Shown here piece after piece: positions 19,268 to 28,365 of a stretch of DNA of 37,440 bases (within the stretch, counting starts at the first letter, position 1; each line of letters starts with the position of its first letter). The notes below the pieces were generated by a model. It had not been told where the DNA came from. It did not search any database and worked only from the letters and a program-made list of their open reading frames with translations. The stretch covers positions 207,030 to 244,469 of the forward strand of contig CAUYUJ010002725.1 in assembly GCA_963575745.1 (NCBI GenBank), written 5' to 3'. This DNA comes from Prorocentrum cordatum. Its lineage: Eukaryota; Sar; Dinophyceae; Prorocentrales; Prorocentraceae. The translations under genes and the position numbers were made by a program.

Positions 19268-20063
19268 AACGGGGCCACTAAGAACAGCGAGGGGGCCGCG
19301 AAGGAACGGGGCCACCAAGGGTAGCGAGGGTGCCACGAAGGACTGCAACGGGGCCACGAAGGGCAGCGAGGGGGCCACGAATGGCTGCAACGGGGCCTCG
19401 AAGGGCAGCTAAGGGGCAACGAAAGGCAAGGAGGGGGCCACGAAGGGATGCAACAGGGTCACGAATGGCAGCGAGGGGGCCACGAAGCGCTGCAACGGTG
19501 CCACGAAAGGGGCCAACGGGGCCGCGAAGGGCAGCTAAGGGTCAACGGAGGGTAGAGAGGGGGCCACGAAGCGTTGCAACAATCCACGAATGGCAGCGAG
19601 GGGGCCACGAAAGGTTGCAACGGGGCCGCGAAGGGGTGCAACGGGGCCACGAAGGGCCACAACGGGGCCACGAAGGGGTGCAACGGGACCACGAAGGTGT
19701 GCAACGGGTTTACGAAGGGCAGCGAGGGGGCCACGAAGGGCTGCAACGAGGCCACGAAGGGTTGCAACGCGGCCACGAAAAGCAGCGATGGGGGCCACGA
19801 AGGGGTGCGACGGGGCCACGAAGGGGTGCGACGGGGCCACGAAGGGCCGCAAGATGGCCAAGAAAGGGCTGCAACGGGGCCACGAATGGCAGCGAAGGGG
19901 CCGCAAAGGGGTGCAAGGGGGACACGAAGGGCAGCGAGGGGGTCACGAATGTTTGACACGGATTTTCGAAGGGCAGCGAGGGGGCCGCGAACGGCTGCAG
20001 CGGGGCCACGAAGGGCAGCGAAGGGGCCACAAAGGGCTACAACGGGGCCACGAAGGGCAGCGA
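19268..20063 (+). repeat. 21-bp satellite array, first
   Basis: About 38 tandem units of GGGGCCACGAAGGGCTGCAA-type sequence (with a GGGCAGCGAG variant). Because 21 is a multiple of three, all frames stay open and give long repetitive Gly/Arg/Lys or Pro/Phe/Ala proteins on either strand; these are not called as genes. Confidence 0.85.
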
Positions 20064-20340
20064 TATCCGGATTCTTAAGTAAGCCGTGAGTGTTGGGAGC
20101 GCAGTGCTTGAGTAAATTGTAGGGAATTCCACCGCAAGAGCGCGATTATTGAAATGAATTGCAAGCGAGTCTCCAGCGATAGCGACTCCAGAGCGCCGAG
20201 AGAGCGATTATTTAAACATTGTAAGGAAGTCCTAAGAGAGAGCGTGACTCCTGAGCCAAGTGCGAGGAAGTCTCCGGCGGGAGCGGGGGTCCTGGCTAAA
20301 ACGTGAGAAAGTCTCAGACGGGGGCCGTTGTCATTGTAAA
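20064..20340 (+). repeat. ~65-bp repeat block, copy 1
   Basis: Degenerate units with TGCGAGGAAGTCTC, AGCGAGAGCG and GACTCCTGAG words. The block directly follows the 21-bp array, and the same pairing (array then block) is repeated at 20868-21900. Confidence 0.6.
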
Positions 20341-20489
20341 CCGGGGCCCAGGGAAACAGTTTGGCCCCCGTGATTCTTTTCTGATAAAAAATACAAAAGA
20401 CCAGGTTACAGGCCCCCGGGGGGGCACTTCAGTTGGAAAAGCGCAATGGTCAACGCAGGGGTATCAACGTATTTGTTTGCAGTAGTGAG

Positions 20490-20680
20490 AGTTCAACAAC
20501 AACGACAACAACAGCAACAACCACTATAGCGACAACTAGCGTCATTTTCAGAGTGTTTGCCCTTATCTGCTCGAGTGTTAGTCAACGTGTGTTTCCCGAA
20601 CCCTCGACGTCCGCCCTCTTCGTCTTCGATCGTGCCCCTTTTGGGGGGTGCATCTCTTCTCCCTGCAGGCGGGGCTCCGT
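20490..20680 (+). repeat. dispersed repeat R, copy II
   Basis: CAACAACAACGACAACAACA leader, then GAACCCTCGACGTCCGCCCT and CTTCGATCGTGCCCC. Same orientation as copy I. Confidence 0.6.
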
Positions 20681-20796
20681 CGAGCGGCGGGGCGGCCGCG
20701 GACGGTCGGCCTGGCCAGCGGCGGCGCTGACCGGCAGCGACGCGACCCCGATGGGGGGCGGGCCGGGGGCCGACCGCGACGACGACGACGACGAGC

Positions 20797-20867
20797 GAAA
20801 GCGAGAGCGAAAGCGAGAGCGAGAGCGAGAGCGAGAGCGAGAGCGAGAGCGAGATCGAGAGCGACAG
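20797..20867. repeat. (GAGCGA)n microsatellite
   Basis: Hexanucleotide GAGCGA/AAGCGA repeats encoding Arg-Glu dipeptides in one frame. Confidence 0.9.
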
Positions 20868-21585
20868 CGGGGCCGCGAAGGGCAGGGGGGGGCGCCGCGG
20901 AGTGCGGCGACGGGGCCGCGAAGGGCACGCGCGCGGGGCCGCGAAGGGCGCGAACGAGCGGGGGCGCCGAAGTGCTGATAATGCAAGGCCACGGGGCAGC
21001 GATGGGGCCAATGAGGGTAGCAGCGGGGCCACGTGGGACAGCGAGGGGGCCGCAACGGGCGACGGCGGGGCCGCGAAGGGATGCGCGCGGGGCCACGGCG
21101 GGCGCGCGTGAGTGGGGGCCACGAAGGGCGCGCGTGCATTGGGCCGCGGGGGGCACGGGCGGGGCCACTGGGGGCAGCAGCGGGGCCGCGAAGGATAGCG
21201 ATGGGGGCCGCGAAGAACGGCGGCGGGGCCGCGAGGCCCATGCAGACGGGGCCGCGATGGGCGCGAACGAGCGGGGGCCACGAATTCATGCATATGGGGG
21301 CACGAAGGGTGGCGATGGGGGTCGCGACGGGTTGCAGCGGCGCCGCGGAGGGCAGCGAGGGGGCCGCGAAGGGGTGCCAGAAGGGCAGCGAGGGGGCCGC
21401 GAAAGGATGTAACGGGGCCACGAATGGCAGCGAGGGGGCTGCGAAGGGGCGCAGCGGGGCCGCGAGGGGCGTCGATGGGGGCCGCAGAGGGCTGCAAAGG
21501 GTTTTCGAAAGGCAGCGAGGGGGCCGCGAAAGGTTGCAACGTGTCTGCGAGGGGCAGCGAAGGGGGCCAATAGGGGCAGCGAGAT
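20868..21585 (+). repeat. 21-bp satellite array, second
   Basis: Related to 19268-20063 but with GGGGCCGCGAAGGGC units and more variation in unit length. Long open frames on both strands are repeat products. Confidence 0.8.
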
Positions 21586-21900
21586 CGCGATTCCCAAGTA
21601 AACTGCGAGGGGGTCCTTAGCGCGAGAGCGACTCCTGGGCGCCTGAATGTCGGGGGCGCGGCGCATAAATCAATGGCGGGGAATTCCGGCGCCAGGGCGC
21701 GATTCTCGCATGAATTGCAGGCAAGTCTCCAGCGAGAGCGCGGCTCCAGAGCGCCGAGAGAGCGATTCTGGTATAATTTGTAAGGAAGTCCAAAGCGCGA
21801 GCGCGGCCCCTGAGTAAACTGCGAGGAAGTATCGGGCGGGGGCGGAGGCCCAGGCGACATTGCGAGGAAGCCCCAGGCGGGGGCCGTTGCTGTTGTAATC
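21586..21900 (+). repeat. ~65-bp repeat block, copy 2
   Basis: Aligns with 20064-20340, sharing the run CCAGAGCGCCGAGAGAGCGA. A short GACT microsatellite (21984-22017) separates it from the next satellite. Confidence 0.6.
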
Positions 21901-22035
21901 GGGGGGGGCCAACGGCGCAGTTCGAGCTCGACGGTTTCCTTTGTTATTTTTCCCCGCGGGGCCGGGTGACATTCCGCGCCCGCCGATGACTGACTGACTG
22001 ACTGATTGATTGACTGAGCGTCAGGGGGGCGCCTT

Positions 22036-23165
22036 GAACGACGCATTTCAAACCGCCCGCGGGCGCGCGACCGCAACTGGGCGGCGCATTTCGACCCGTC
22101 CGCGGTCGCCCAACCGCAACCGCAAATGGGCGACGCATGTCAACCCGCCCGCGGGCGCGCAACCGCAACCGCACCTGGGCCGACGCATTTCAACCCGCCC
22201 GCGGGCCCGCAACCGCGCCTGGGCCGACGCGCTTCAACCCGCCCGCGGGCGCGCAACCGCTTTTGCGCGACGCATTTCGACCCGCCCGCGGGCGCGCAAC
22301 CGCAACCGCAACTGGGCGACGCGTTTCAACCAGCCCGCGGGCGCGCAACCGCAACCGCACCTGGGCCGACGCGCTTCAGCCCGCCCGCGGGCGCGCAAGC
22401 GCAACTGGGCGACGCATTTCGACCCGCCCGCGGGCGCGCAACCGCGACCGCAACTGGGCGCCGCGCTTCGACCCGCCCGCGGGCGCGCAACAGCAACCGG
22501 AACTGGGCGACGCATTTCAACCCGCCCGCGGGCGCGCAACCGCAACCGCACCTGGGCGACGCATGTCAAACCGCCCGCAGGCACGCAACTGCAACTGGGC
22601 GACGCATTTCAACCCGCTCGTTGGCACGCACCGCAACGCAGTAACGTGACAAGTTTCGACCCGCCCGCGGGCGCGCAACCGCAACCGCGACTGGGCGACG
22701 CATTTTATCCCGCCCGCGGGCGTGCGACCGCAACCGCAACCGGGCGACGCGTTTCAACCGGCCCGCGGGCGCGCAACCGCAACCGCACCTGGGCCGACGC
22801 TTCAGCCCGCCCGCGGGCGCGCAACCGCAACCGCAACTGGGCGACACATGTCAACCCGCCCGCGGGCGCGCAACCGCAACCGCACCTGGGCCGACACGCT
22901 TCAGCCCGCCCGCGGGCGCGCAACCGCTTTTGCGCGACGCATTTCGACGCGCCCGCGGGCGCGCAACCGCAACCGCAATTGGGCGGTTTCAACCCGCCCA
23001 CGGGCGCGCAACCGCAACCGTCACTGGGCGACGCATTTCAACCCGCCCGCGGACGCGCAACCGCAACTGGGCGACGCATTTCAACCCGCCCGCAGGCACG
23101 CATCCGCAACCGCAACTGGGCGACGCATTTCAACCCGCCCGCGGGCGCGCAACCGCAACCGCGCC
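22036..23165. repeat. ~44-49-bp GC-rich satellite, about 24 units
   Basis: Each unit contains GACGCATTTCAACCCGCCCG followed by CGGGCGCGCAACCGCAA and CTGGGC. Length differences come mostly from one or two ACCGCA repeats and GGGC/GGGCC changes. One frame stays open for 460 codons, but composition and periodicity follow the satellite. Confidence 0.85.
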
Positions 23166-23781
23166 GCTCACCTGCCGCCCTCTCCCCTGGGGGTTCGAGG
23201 CGGAGGAAGGGTGGGGGTGGCGGGGGTGGCGGCGGTGGCGGGGCGGGGTGGGTGGGTGGTGGTGGTGGTGGGGGGGGCGGGAAGGAGGGGGAAGTGGGGG
23301 TGGGCGGGTGGGCGGGGGGGGGCGGGGAAGGGGCGGGGCGGGCGGGCAAGGGGAGGGGGGGGGGGCGGAGGGGGGTAGAGAGCTCACAATGATCTGGGGC
23401 GAATAACGTTTGCCCCCCCCCCCCCCCCCGTTCCGCGCAAGTGGGTATCCTCAGGGATCGGGGCCTTGGATTTGTCATCCGAGGCCTCCGCGGTCTGCTT
23501 GCGGGATGGGCGAGTTAACCGCCCCCGAGAGGGGGGGCGAGGCTTTCGCAGAAGCGGTCCGTTGCACCGCCTCGTTTGAAGTTGGGGGGCGATGCCGCGG
23601 GGATCGATGGCGCGTTCGCCCGCGCGCAAGTTGCCCGCGGACGCAGGTGCATCGGCGCCGTCTTATTCACGCATCCTGCCGCGTCTTATTCACGATTTGT
23701 CGCAGGAGCAGGTGGAGGAGGAGGGGGATGAGGGCGGGGAGAAGGTAAGAGATGAGGAGGAGCAACAGGACGAGGGGGGAT

Positions 23782-23812
<31 letters not shown>

Positions 23813-23940
23813 GAGGGGGGGATACCGAAATGGACGGGGGGGGGGGGGGGGGGGGGGGGGGCGAATGGGGAGGGGGGATGCCAGGGCGGCGCTGCTTGAG
23901 AAGGTGCACGAGCAGGTGCTTGTTGCGGAGGGCGGAGGAG
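23166..23940. repeat. G-rich low-complexity region with long homopolymers
   Basis: GGGTGG-rich DNA (23200-23385), a C run (23415-23432), G runs of about 26 and 22 bases near 23787-23812 and 23839-23860, and GAG patches. No gene. Confidence 0.8.
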
Positions 23941-24059
23941 GATGAGGTGGTGGACGTCAAGGAAGATATTGGCATGGAGGTGGATGTCTTCCTCGCGGCT
24001 TCCGGACGTGGCCCGCAGTCCTCCGCCGGGGCGCTTCGGCGGGGAATCCCCATTCCACG

Positions 24060-24500
24060 CTGCTGCCTCTGAGTGGTCCAGAAAAATAGGTGCGAGCCTC
24101 AGGGGAAGCACTTCAATTGAAAAGCGCAATTGCTTCCGGAGAGTGGGGATCGACAGTTATGATTTTCCCGTTGTGAGAGTTCGGCGGCTCCCGCCTGCTA
24201 TTTCCTCACAGTGCGCTATAACATCGCGTTCTCGCGCGGGACTTCCCCGCAATTTATGCAGGCGTCGCGCTCTCGCGTGGGACTTACCCGCAATATACTC
24301 GGACGCCGCGCCCTCGACACTCGGCCTCTCGCTGTGGATTTCCCCGCGATTTATTTGGGAATCGCGGTATCTTTTGAGACTTCCTCGCGACTCATGCAGG
24401 GCGCGCGCTCCAGCAACCCGCGTGCTCGACATGGCCGTTTGGGCCCGCCTTCCCGACCCGCCCAGTACGTCTACCCGCCCGATTTGCCCGTCTGGTTATG
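24060..24500 (-). repeat. inverted copies of the CAATTG block and ~65-bp repeat
   Basis: 24075-24125 is the reverse complement of the 18705-18755 block. 24185-24420 is the reverse orientation of the ~65-bp block (GACTTCCTCGCGACTCATGC and similar). 24385-24500 matches 19130-19260 in reverse. Confidence 0.5.
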
Positions 24501-24599
24501 CCATGTGCTTTCTGCTTTTAGCCCTCCTCCTGCTATTCTCTTTCGTGTTCCATTTTCCTCCGTCCCCCCTGGCCTTTCCTTTCGTCCGCCCTCTCTTCC

Positions 24600-24925
24600 C
24601 TTGCTTCAGGGGCTGCGCGAAATACACGTTGCATGTAAAACATTTGTATGCCCCCAAAGCGTGCGATCGAAGAGGGCGGGTATCGAGGGTTTGGGGTATA
24701 CGCGTTGAGTGACACGCGAACATATGAAAGCGAACACTTTCAAACTCCTGGGTGCTGTTGTATGCGTTGTTGTTATATGTGTTGTTTTTGTTTTTGTTTT
24801 TGTTGTTGTTGTTGGTGGTGGTGGTGGTGGTGTTGGTGTTGATGTTGATATTGATGTCGATGCTGTTGTTGTTAGTGCTGTTGTTATTGTTATTGATATT
24901 GTTGTTGTTTCTGTTGAGTACTCAT
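24600..24925 (-). repeat. dispersed repeat R, copy III
   Basis: Reverse complement of copy I over 24600-24720 (GGTATCGAGGGTTTGGGGTA and flanks), with the microsatellite leader appearing as TTG/TTGTTG at 24770-24925. Confidence 0.6.
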
Positions 24926-24929
24926 TTCT

Positions 24930-25404
24930 AAAGAATAATCGTGGCTGATTTCCGGAAACTGTTCCGCGCGCTCTCGCCTCCACGCCGGCTGTATATTTTT
25001 TTGTGAATGCGACGCTTCCGCTCGAGTGTTGGCTTGACCCCAAATGTGGGCCCCTGGACGCCCAGTTATGAAAACACCGGCTCCCGTTCGATGTCGACAC
25101 ACCCTGGCCAGAGAGGCCCCCGAACTCACGAACGGCGCTCTCGTTCGAAAATTCCTCGCAAGTCAATTCAGTTGGCGGAGGCCCAGCCACGACGACAAGG
25201 TTTCTTGTTTTGATATTTCCTCACGATTTACTCTGAGAGCCCCTGGCCGAAAAAAAAAAAAACGAAAACAGGAACGGCGCTCTCGCTCGAGACCATCCGT
25301 AATTCAAGCACGTTGGTGGAGGCCCGGACACGGCGACGAGGACTCCCGTTCGATATTTGATCATCGGTATTACGAAAGCCTCTTCAAGCAATGGCCGACA
25401 AGGA
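24930..25404 (-). repeat. inverted ~65-bp-type repeat remnants; no gene
   Basis: Two related stretches (near 25140-25175 and 25265-25305) carry GGCGCTCTCGCTCGA and GTTGGCGGAGGCCC-like words of the repeat block in reverse orientation. A 13-base A run lies at 25251-25263. Confidence 0.4.
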
Positions 25405-25560
25405 AGAGATTCCCCCCGAAGGGGGGCCATCGAAGACGGAGTGGGCGGGTGTCGAGGGTTGGGGTATGCAGACTGCAAAACACGAGCGCCAATAAGAACG
25501 AACAGTCTTAAACGTATTGTCGTTGTTATTGACATTGTTGTTATTGTGGTTGTTATTAGC
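25405..25560 (-). repeat. dispersed repeat R, copy IV
   Basis: Contains the complement of GAACCCTCGACACCCGCCC and a GTTGTTATTGTTG leader, in the same reversed orientation as copy III. Confidence 0.6.
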
Positions 25561-25567
25561 ACCGCAT

Positions 25568-26092
25568 GCTGGCTCCAGTATACACGGAGTAACAGGGGCC
25601 TATGTGTATACGGGTAATCGGCGCCCATTTTTCCGTGTGCCGGCTTCACGGAGTAATTGCGGCTCATGTTTCCGTGTATACGGACCCATACGCGTTTAGT
25701 ACACCGTGTGTCGGATGCGGAGTAATGGGAGTCCATTGCTCCGCGTATACGGATTGGTTGGGCCATACTATTCAGTGCGTCGGATACTTGGAGTACTTGG
25801 GGCCACTGGCTCCGTGTATACGGAGTAGTAGGCGCTTACTTTTCCGTGTATTGGAGTCGCGGAGTAGTGGCGGCCTATCATTCCGTGTATACGGAGCAAC
25901 AGGCGCTTACTATTCCATGTGTCGGATACACGGAGTAATAAGAGCTTGCTATCCAATGTATACGGAGTAACAGGGCTTTATTATTCCGTGTGTCGGATAC
26001 ACGAAGTAATAGGGACGCATTCTTTTGTATATACGGAGTAATAGGCGTTTACAGTTCCGTGTATTGGATACACGGAGTAATAGCGGCTTCGC
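25568..26092. repeat. 71-bp higher-order satellite of palindromic 32- and 39-bp units
   Basis: Two unit types alternate. Unit A (32 bp) is like TTCCGTGTATACGGAGTAAT followed by AGGCGCTTACTA. Unit B (39 bp) is like TTCCGTGTGTCGGATACACG followed by GAGTAATAGGGGCCTATTG. A and B together make 71 bp, present about 7.5 times. Each unit has a small inverted repeat at its head (TCCGTGTATACGGA in A; CCGTGT...ATACACGG in B), so single strands could form a ladder of hairpins. It is not coding. Confidence 0.8.
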
Positions 26093-26302
26093 CAGCGAGA
26101 CCCGTAGCAATGCTAACCACGGAGTCAGCGGACGTTTGGTATGCACGCCTAAGACCGCTTCGTATTCGCAGTGGTGGCTTGGGGCCCGCTGAGAAAATGT
26201 TCCATAATCCTCCTGATATTTGTTTTCGTTCTCCATTCATCTACTCTCCTCTTGCCCTTCATCCTGTTGCTGGATACGTTTCTTCTTCATCTGTGCGCCC
26301 AG

Positions 26303-26383
26303 AGCAGCACCGCAGGTGCACGTGCCGTCGTCCGTAGCCGGGAAGATCATAGGCAAGGGCGGCGAGAACATAAAACAGATCAG
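26303..26383 (+). CDS. KH-domain RNA-binding protein, one exon
   Basis: The frame reads APQVHVPSSVAGKIIGKGG then ENIKQIR, the N-terminal half of a type I KH domain with the diagnostic G-K-G-G loop between two helices. KH domains bind short single-stranded RNA or DNA stretches. A pyrimidine-rich tract precedes the exon (AG at 26301-26302 or 26314-26315) and it ends ATCAG|GTCAGT, a good 5' splice site, in the middle of an Arg codon. The second half of the KH fold is not identified downstream, so either an exon is missed or the gene is degenerate. The 71-bp satellite ends about 210 bp upstream; earlier exons are not visible. Confidence 0.7.
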
Positions 26384-26591
26384 GTCAGTGCCACAACATT
26401 CTTTCGAATAGTTGTCCACTGCTTCGCTAGCCGTGTTTGTCCTTCTGCGACCTGAGTCTCTTGTCCTTGTGTTCGTTCGTCCCCGCTCCCCGCCCCCCTT
26501 TCCTCCGGCTCGCTTTCCCTTCCCCCCGGCCCCCCGAGCCTCCCCCTGTCCTTCACCCTCTGCCTCGCCCCCCCTTTCTCTTCCCGACAGA

Positions 26592-26850
26592 AGCCAGAGG
26601 CGAGCGACAGTTTTTCGAGAGGCGTCTGTCTTGTCGTAGAGCTTGGTCTCCGCGCACCTCTTGTCGCAGTTCTGCAATGACGGTCTCTGGCTCGTTTCGT
26701 GATTCTCGCTGCTCGGTGGGGCGTCGTGGCGCATTGAACGTTCTGTGCTCGCAGTTGCTTGATCTGTGCGTGGTAACAGGATGCCTGTTCCGTGAGACTC
26801 TCTAGATGCTGGCATCGTCGCTCGTTCTGTCTCGTCTGCTCCGAGGGCGG
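26592..26850 (-). pseudogene. possible coiled-coil fragment, opposite strand
   Basis: Read leftwards, one frame gives SEQTRQNERRCQHLESLTEQ and continues ASCYHAQIKQLRAQN. After a one-base shift another frame gives PETVIAELRQEVRGDQALRQ. Both have the charged, Leu/Gln-rich look of a coiled coil, suggesting a fragment with a frameshift inside the KH gene's putative intron. The plus strand here has a long pyrimidine tract (26465-26590) ending in ACAG. It may be chance. Confidence 0.25.
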
Positions 26851-27449
26851 CAGCAGCCGACAGCCAGCGCAGCCCCAGCAACTGCCAGAGACCCGCCACC
26901 TCACGCCCATCAGGTCGCCGAATCGCCAGCTCCTGCGGCGGCTCCAAGGGCGGCGCAGCTCGCGCCAGAACCTCCCGTGGACAGCTCTTCGGCAGCCCCC
27001 CGGCCTCCCAGCGGCCAAGTGCAGACGCGGCCGACGCCAATGCCGACGCCGACGCAGATGCAGCCGCCAACGCGGGCACGTCTCCCGCAGCCTCGTTGCC
27101 CCCCGACTACGCGCCGAGCCACCGCCCGGAAGACAGCCCGCCAGACTCGGAAACTCCTGCCCCCGGCCATGGCCCAGCGGCCTCCGTTGTGCCCAACCCC
27201 GCGCCCCGGGGCCAGGCCGTGAAGAACCCGTCGTGAGCAGGAATCGCGCCCGCACGCCCCATCCAGGGGCACTGGTCGCGCTCTGGGCGGATGCCCGAGC
27301 TCCAGGAGGGCGACTTTCTCATGGCCCGCAACAGTCTCGGCAGCAATCCCTGGCTTGGTTCACCCTACCCGAAGAGCAAGGGGGGCCACTCGGCCCAGAC
27401 GCTACGCCCGGTGCGCTCGTCGGACCAGTCGACAGCATCGTCTGGGTAG
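26850..27449 (+). CDS. C-terminal exons of the KH-domain gene
   Basis: The same frame as the KH exon is open with strong third-position GC. It contains DAADANADADADAAANAG and a Pro-rich acidic tail (PPDYAPSHRPEDSPPDSETP), reaching a TGA at 27234. A 48-nt GT-AG intron (27219-27266) would remove that stop and keep frame. It joins to HWSRSGRMPELQEGDFLMAR and on to a TAG at 27447-27449, which lies inside the introner-like element at 27442-27622. The low-complexity tail is typical of the disordered C terminus of KH proteins. The link to the KH exon and the short intron are inferred. The last 85 bases overlap the opposite-strand gene. Confidence 0.4.
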
Positions 27450-28365
27450 TCGAAGGCCAGGCTGTCAGATTGGATTGGGCCCCAAGGGCCAATCTGGCCT
27501 GGCCAAACTGGATGATTTCGGTTATTCGCCAGACTGGATTCGCGTTGGCTCCCTCGCCAGATTGTCCCCGTTTGCCAGATTGGGCCTGCCAGATTGGCGC
27601 CAGATTGGCTTCGACTACCCAGATCGTGCTCCCCGGACTGGGGGGCTCGGGCAGCAGCAGGCAGCTCCTCGGCGCCAGGATCGAAGACGCCTGGACCACG
27701 GCCTGGGACAGAACGGACCTTTCTCGGGCGACGGAATCTATACATATCCACTGCTCCCTGACCATGCCCATCTTGAACCCAGGAGCTGTGTATGCGCCCT
27801 CCTGGCCAAGCCAGGAGGGCGTGGCGTATACACCGCTGCGGGGTTGAGGATGGGCCTGGCCAGGGAGCAGTGGATATGTATAGATTTCGTCGCCCTACTT
27901 TCGCTCCCGGCATGGGCCATCCCAAAGGACAGCCCTGCAGGCAAGGACGCCGCCCGCGCACTGGCCGGGCGCGCGCAGGAGGACAGGGGCCCAGCCCCGG
28001 CCACCGAGCACGCTCCCCCGGCGGACCAGGCTTGGCGACGGCCGCCCCCTCTGGCGGGCGGGCGCGGAAGGCTCCTCGGGCACGCGCACGGGAGCACCCC
28101 CCGAGCTGCATGCGCTCTCCCGCCTCCGCGTCCTCGCCCGTGCCCTTTGAGTGCGGGTCCACCAGGTCCTCCTCCGCCTCCGGGTCCTCGATCGCGCCCT
28201 TCGAGCGCGAGTCCGCCCTGCCGTTTGAGCCGGGCCCTGGCCTCTGCTGCGGGAAGTGGTCGAAAAAGGGGGGGGGAATGGTCTGGCAGCGCTCGGACAG
28301 TGCCGCAGCAGGGTCTTCCAGTCATCCGACAGCAGCGAATGACCCCACAGTTGCGCCTCTACGCC
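27365..28365 (-). CDS. uncharacterised gene interrupted by two introner-like elements
   Basis: Reading leftwards the protein includes GVEAQLWGHSLLSDDWKTLL, an acidic stretch (SKGAIEDPEAEEDLVDPHSK), PVRVPEEPSAPARQRGR and VFDPGAEELPAAARAPQSGE. It ends AVDWSDERTGRSVWAEWPPL then LFG and TAG at 27367-27365. The frame is continuous only if one homopolymer has one more base (nine G at 28268-28276) and another one fewer (six C at 28105-28110), and if the elements at 27724-27897 and 27442-27622 are excluded. No domain is recognised. The start is not found; weaker coding signal continues to about 28560. It converges tail to tail with the KH gene. A plus-strand reading of the same exons exists but gives poorer splice geometry. 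Confidence 0.55.
27442..27622 (-). mobile_element. introner-like element 1 (181 bp), 5-bp target duplication
   Basis: The terminal inverted repeats CTGGGTAGTCGAAG are perfect over 14 bp and flanked by direct repeats ATCGT (27437-27441 and 27623-27627). The termini contain both splice signals. On the minus strand CTGG|GTAGTC and CTACCCAG| give a 177-nt GT-AG intron (27618-27442) whose removal leaves nine extra bases, so frame is kept. Retention also leaves an open frame on that strand. The interior repeats CCAGATTGG in both orientations. Confidence 0.75.
27724..27897 (-). mobile_element. introner-like element 2 (174 bp), 5-bp target duplication
   Basis: The terminal inverted repeats match at 35 of 37 bases (TCGGGCGACGGAATCTATAC against TAGGGCGACGAAATCTATAC at their outer ends). 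They are flanked by CTTTC direct repeats (27719-27723, 27898-27902). On the minus strand the last G of the target duplication plus the first T of the element form the donor (GCGAAA|GTAGGG). The acceptor is CGCCCGAG|AAAG at the other boundary: a 176-nt GT-AG intron that adds exactly one codon to the pre-insertion sequence. Confidence 0.75.

Noticed and set aside
19330-20078. Several 120-210-codon repetitive frames on both strands
   Set aside because: The 21-bp satellite keeps every frame open; composition follows the repeat.
22010-23392. A 460-codon open frame
   Set aside because: It tracks the ~49-bp satellite unit for unit and ends in G-rich low complexity; all three frames are open.
25568-26092. 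A CRISPR array
   Set aside because: Repeats alternate in two lengths with no unique spacers, and the context is eukaryotic nuclear DNA.
27623-27727. Plus-strand coding reading (IVLPGLGGSGSSRQLLGARI) between elements 1 and 2
   Set aside because: Plausible composition, but the minus-strand frame is continuous through both insertions and reaches a convincing C terminus, and element 2 gives canonical GT-AG only on the minus strand.
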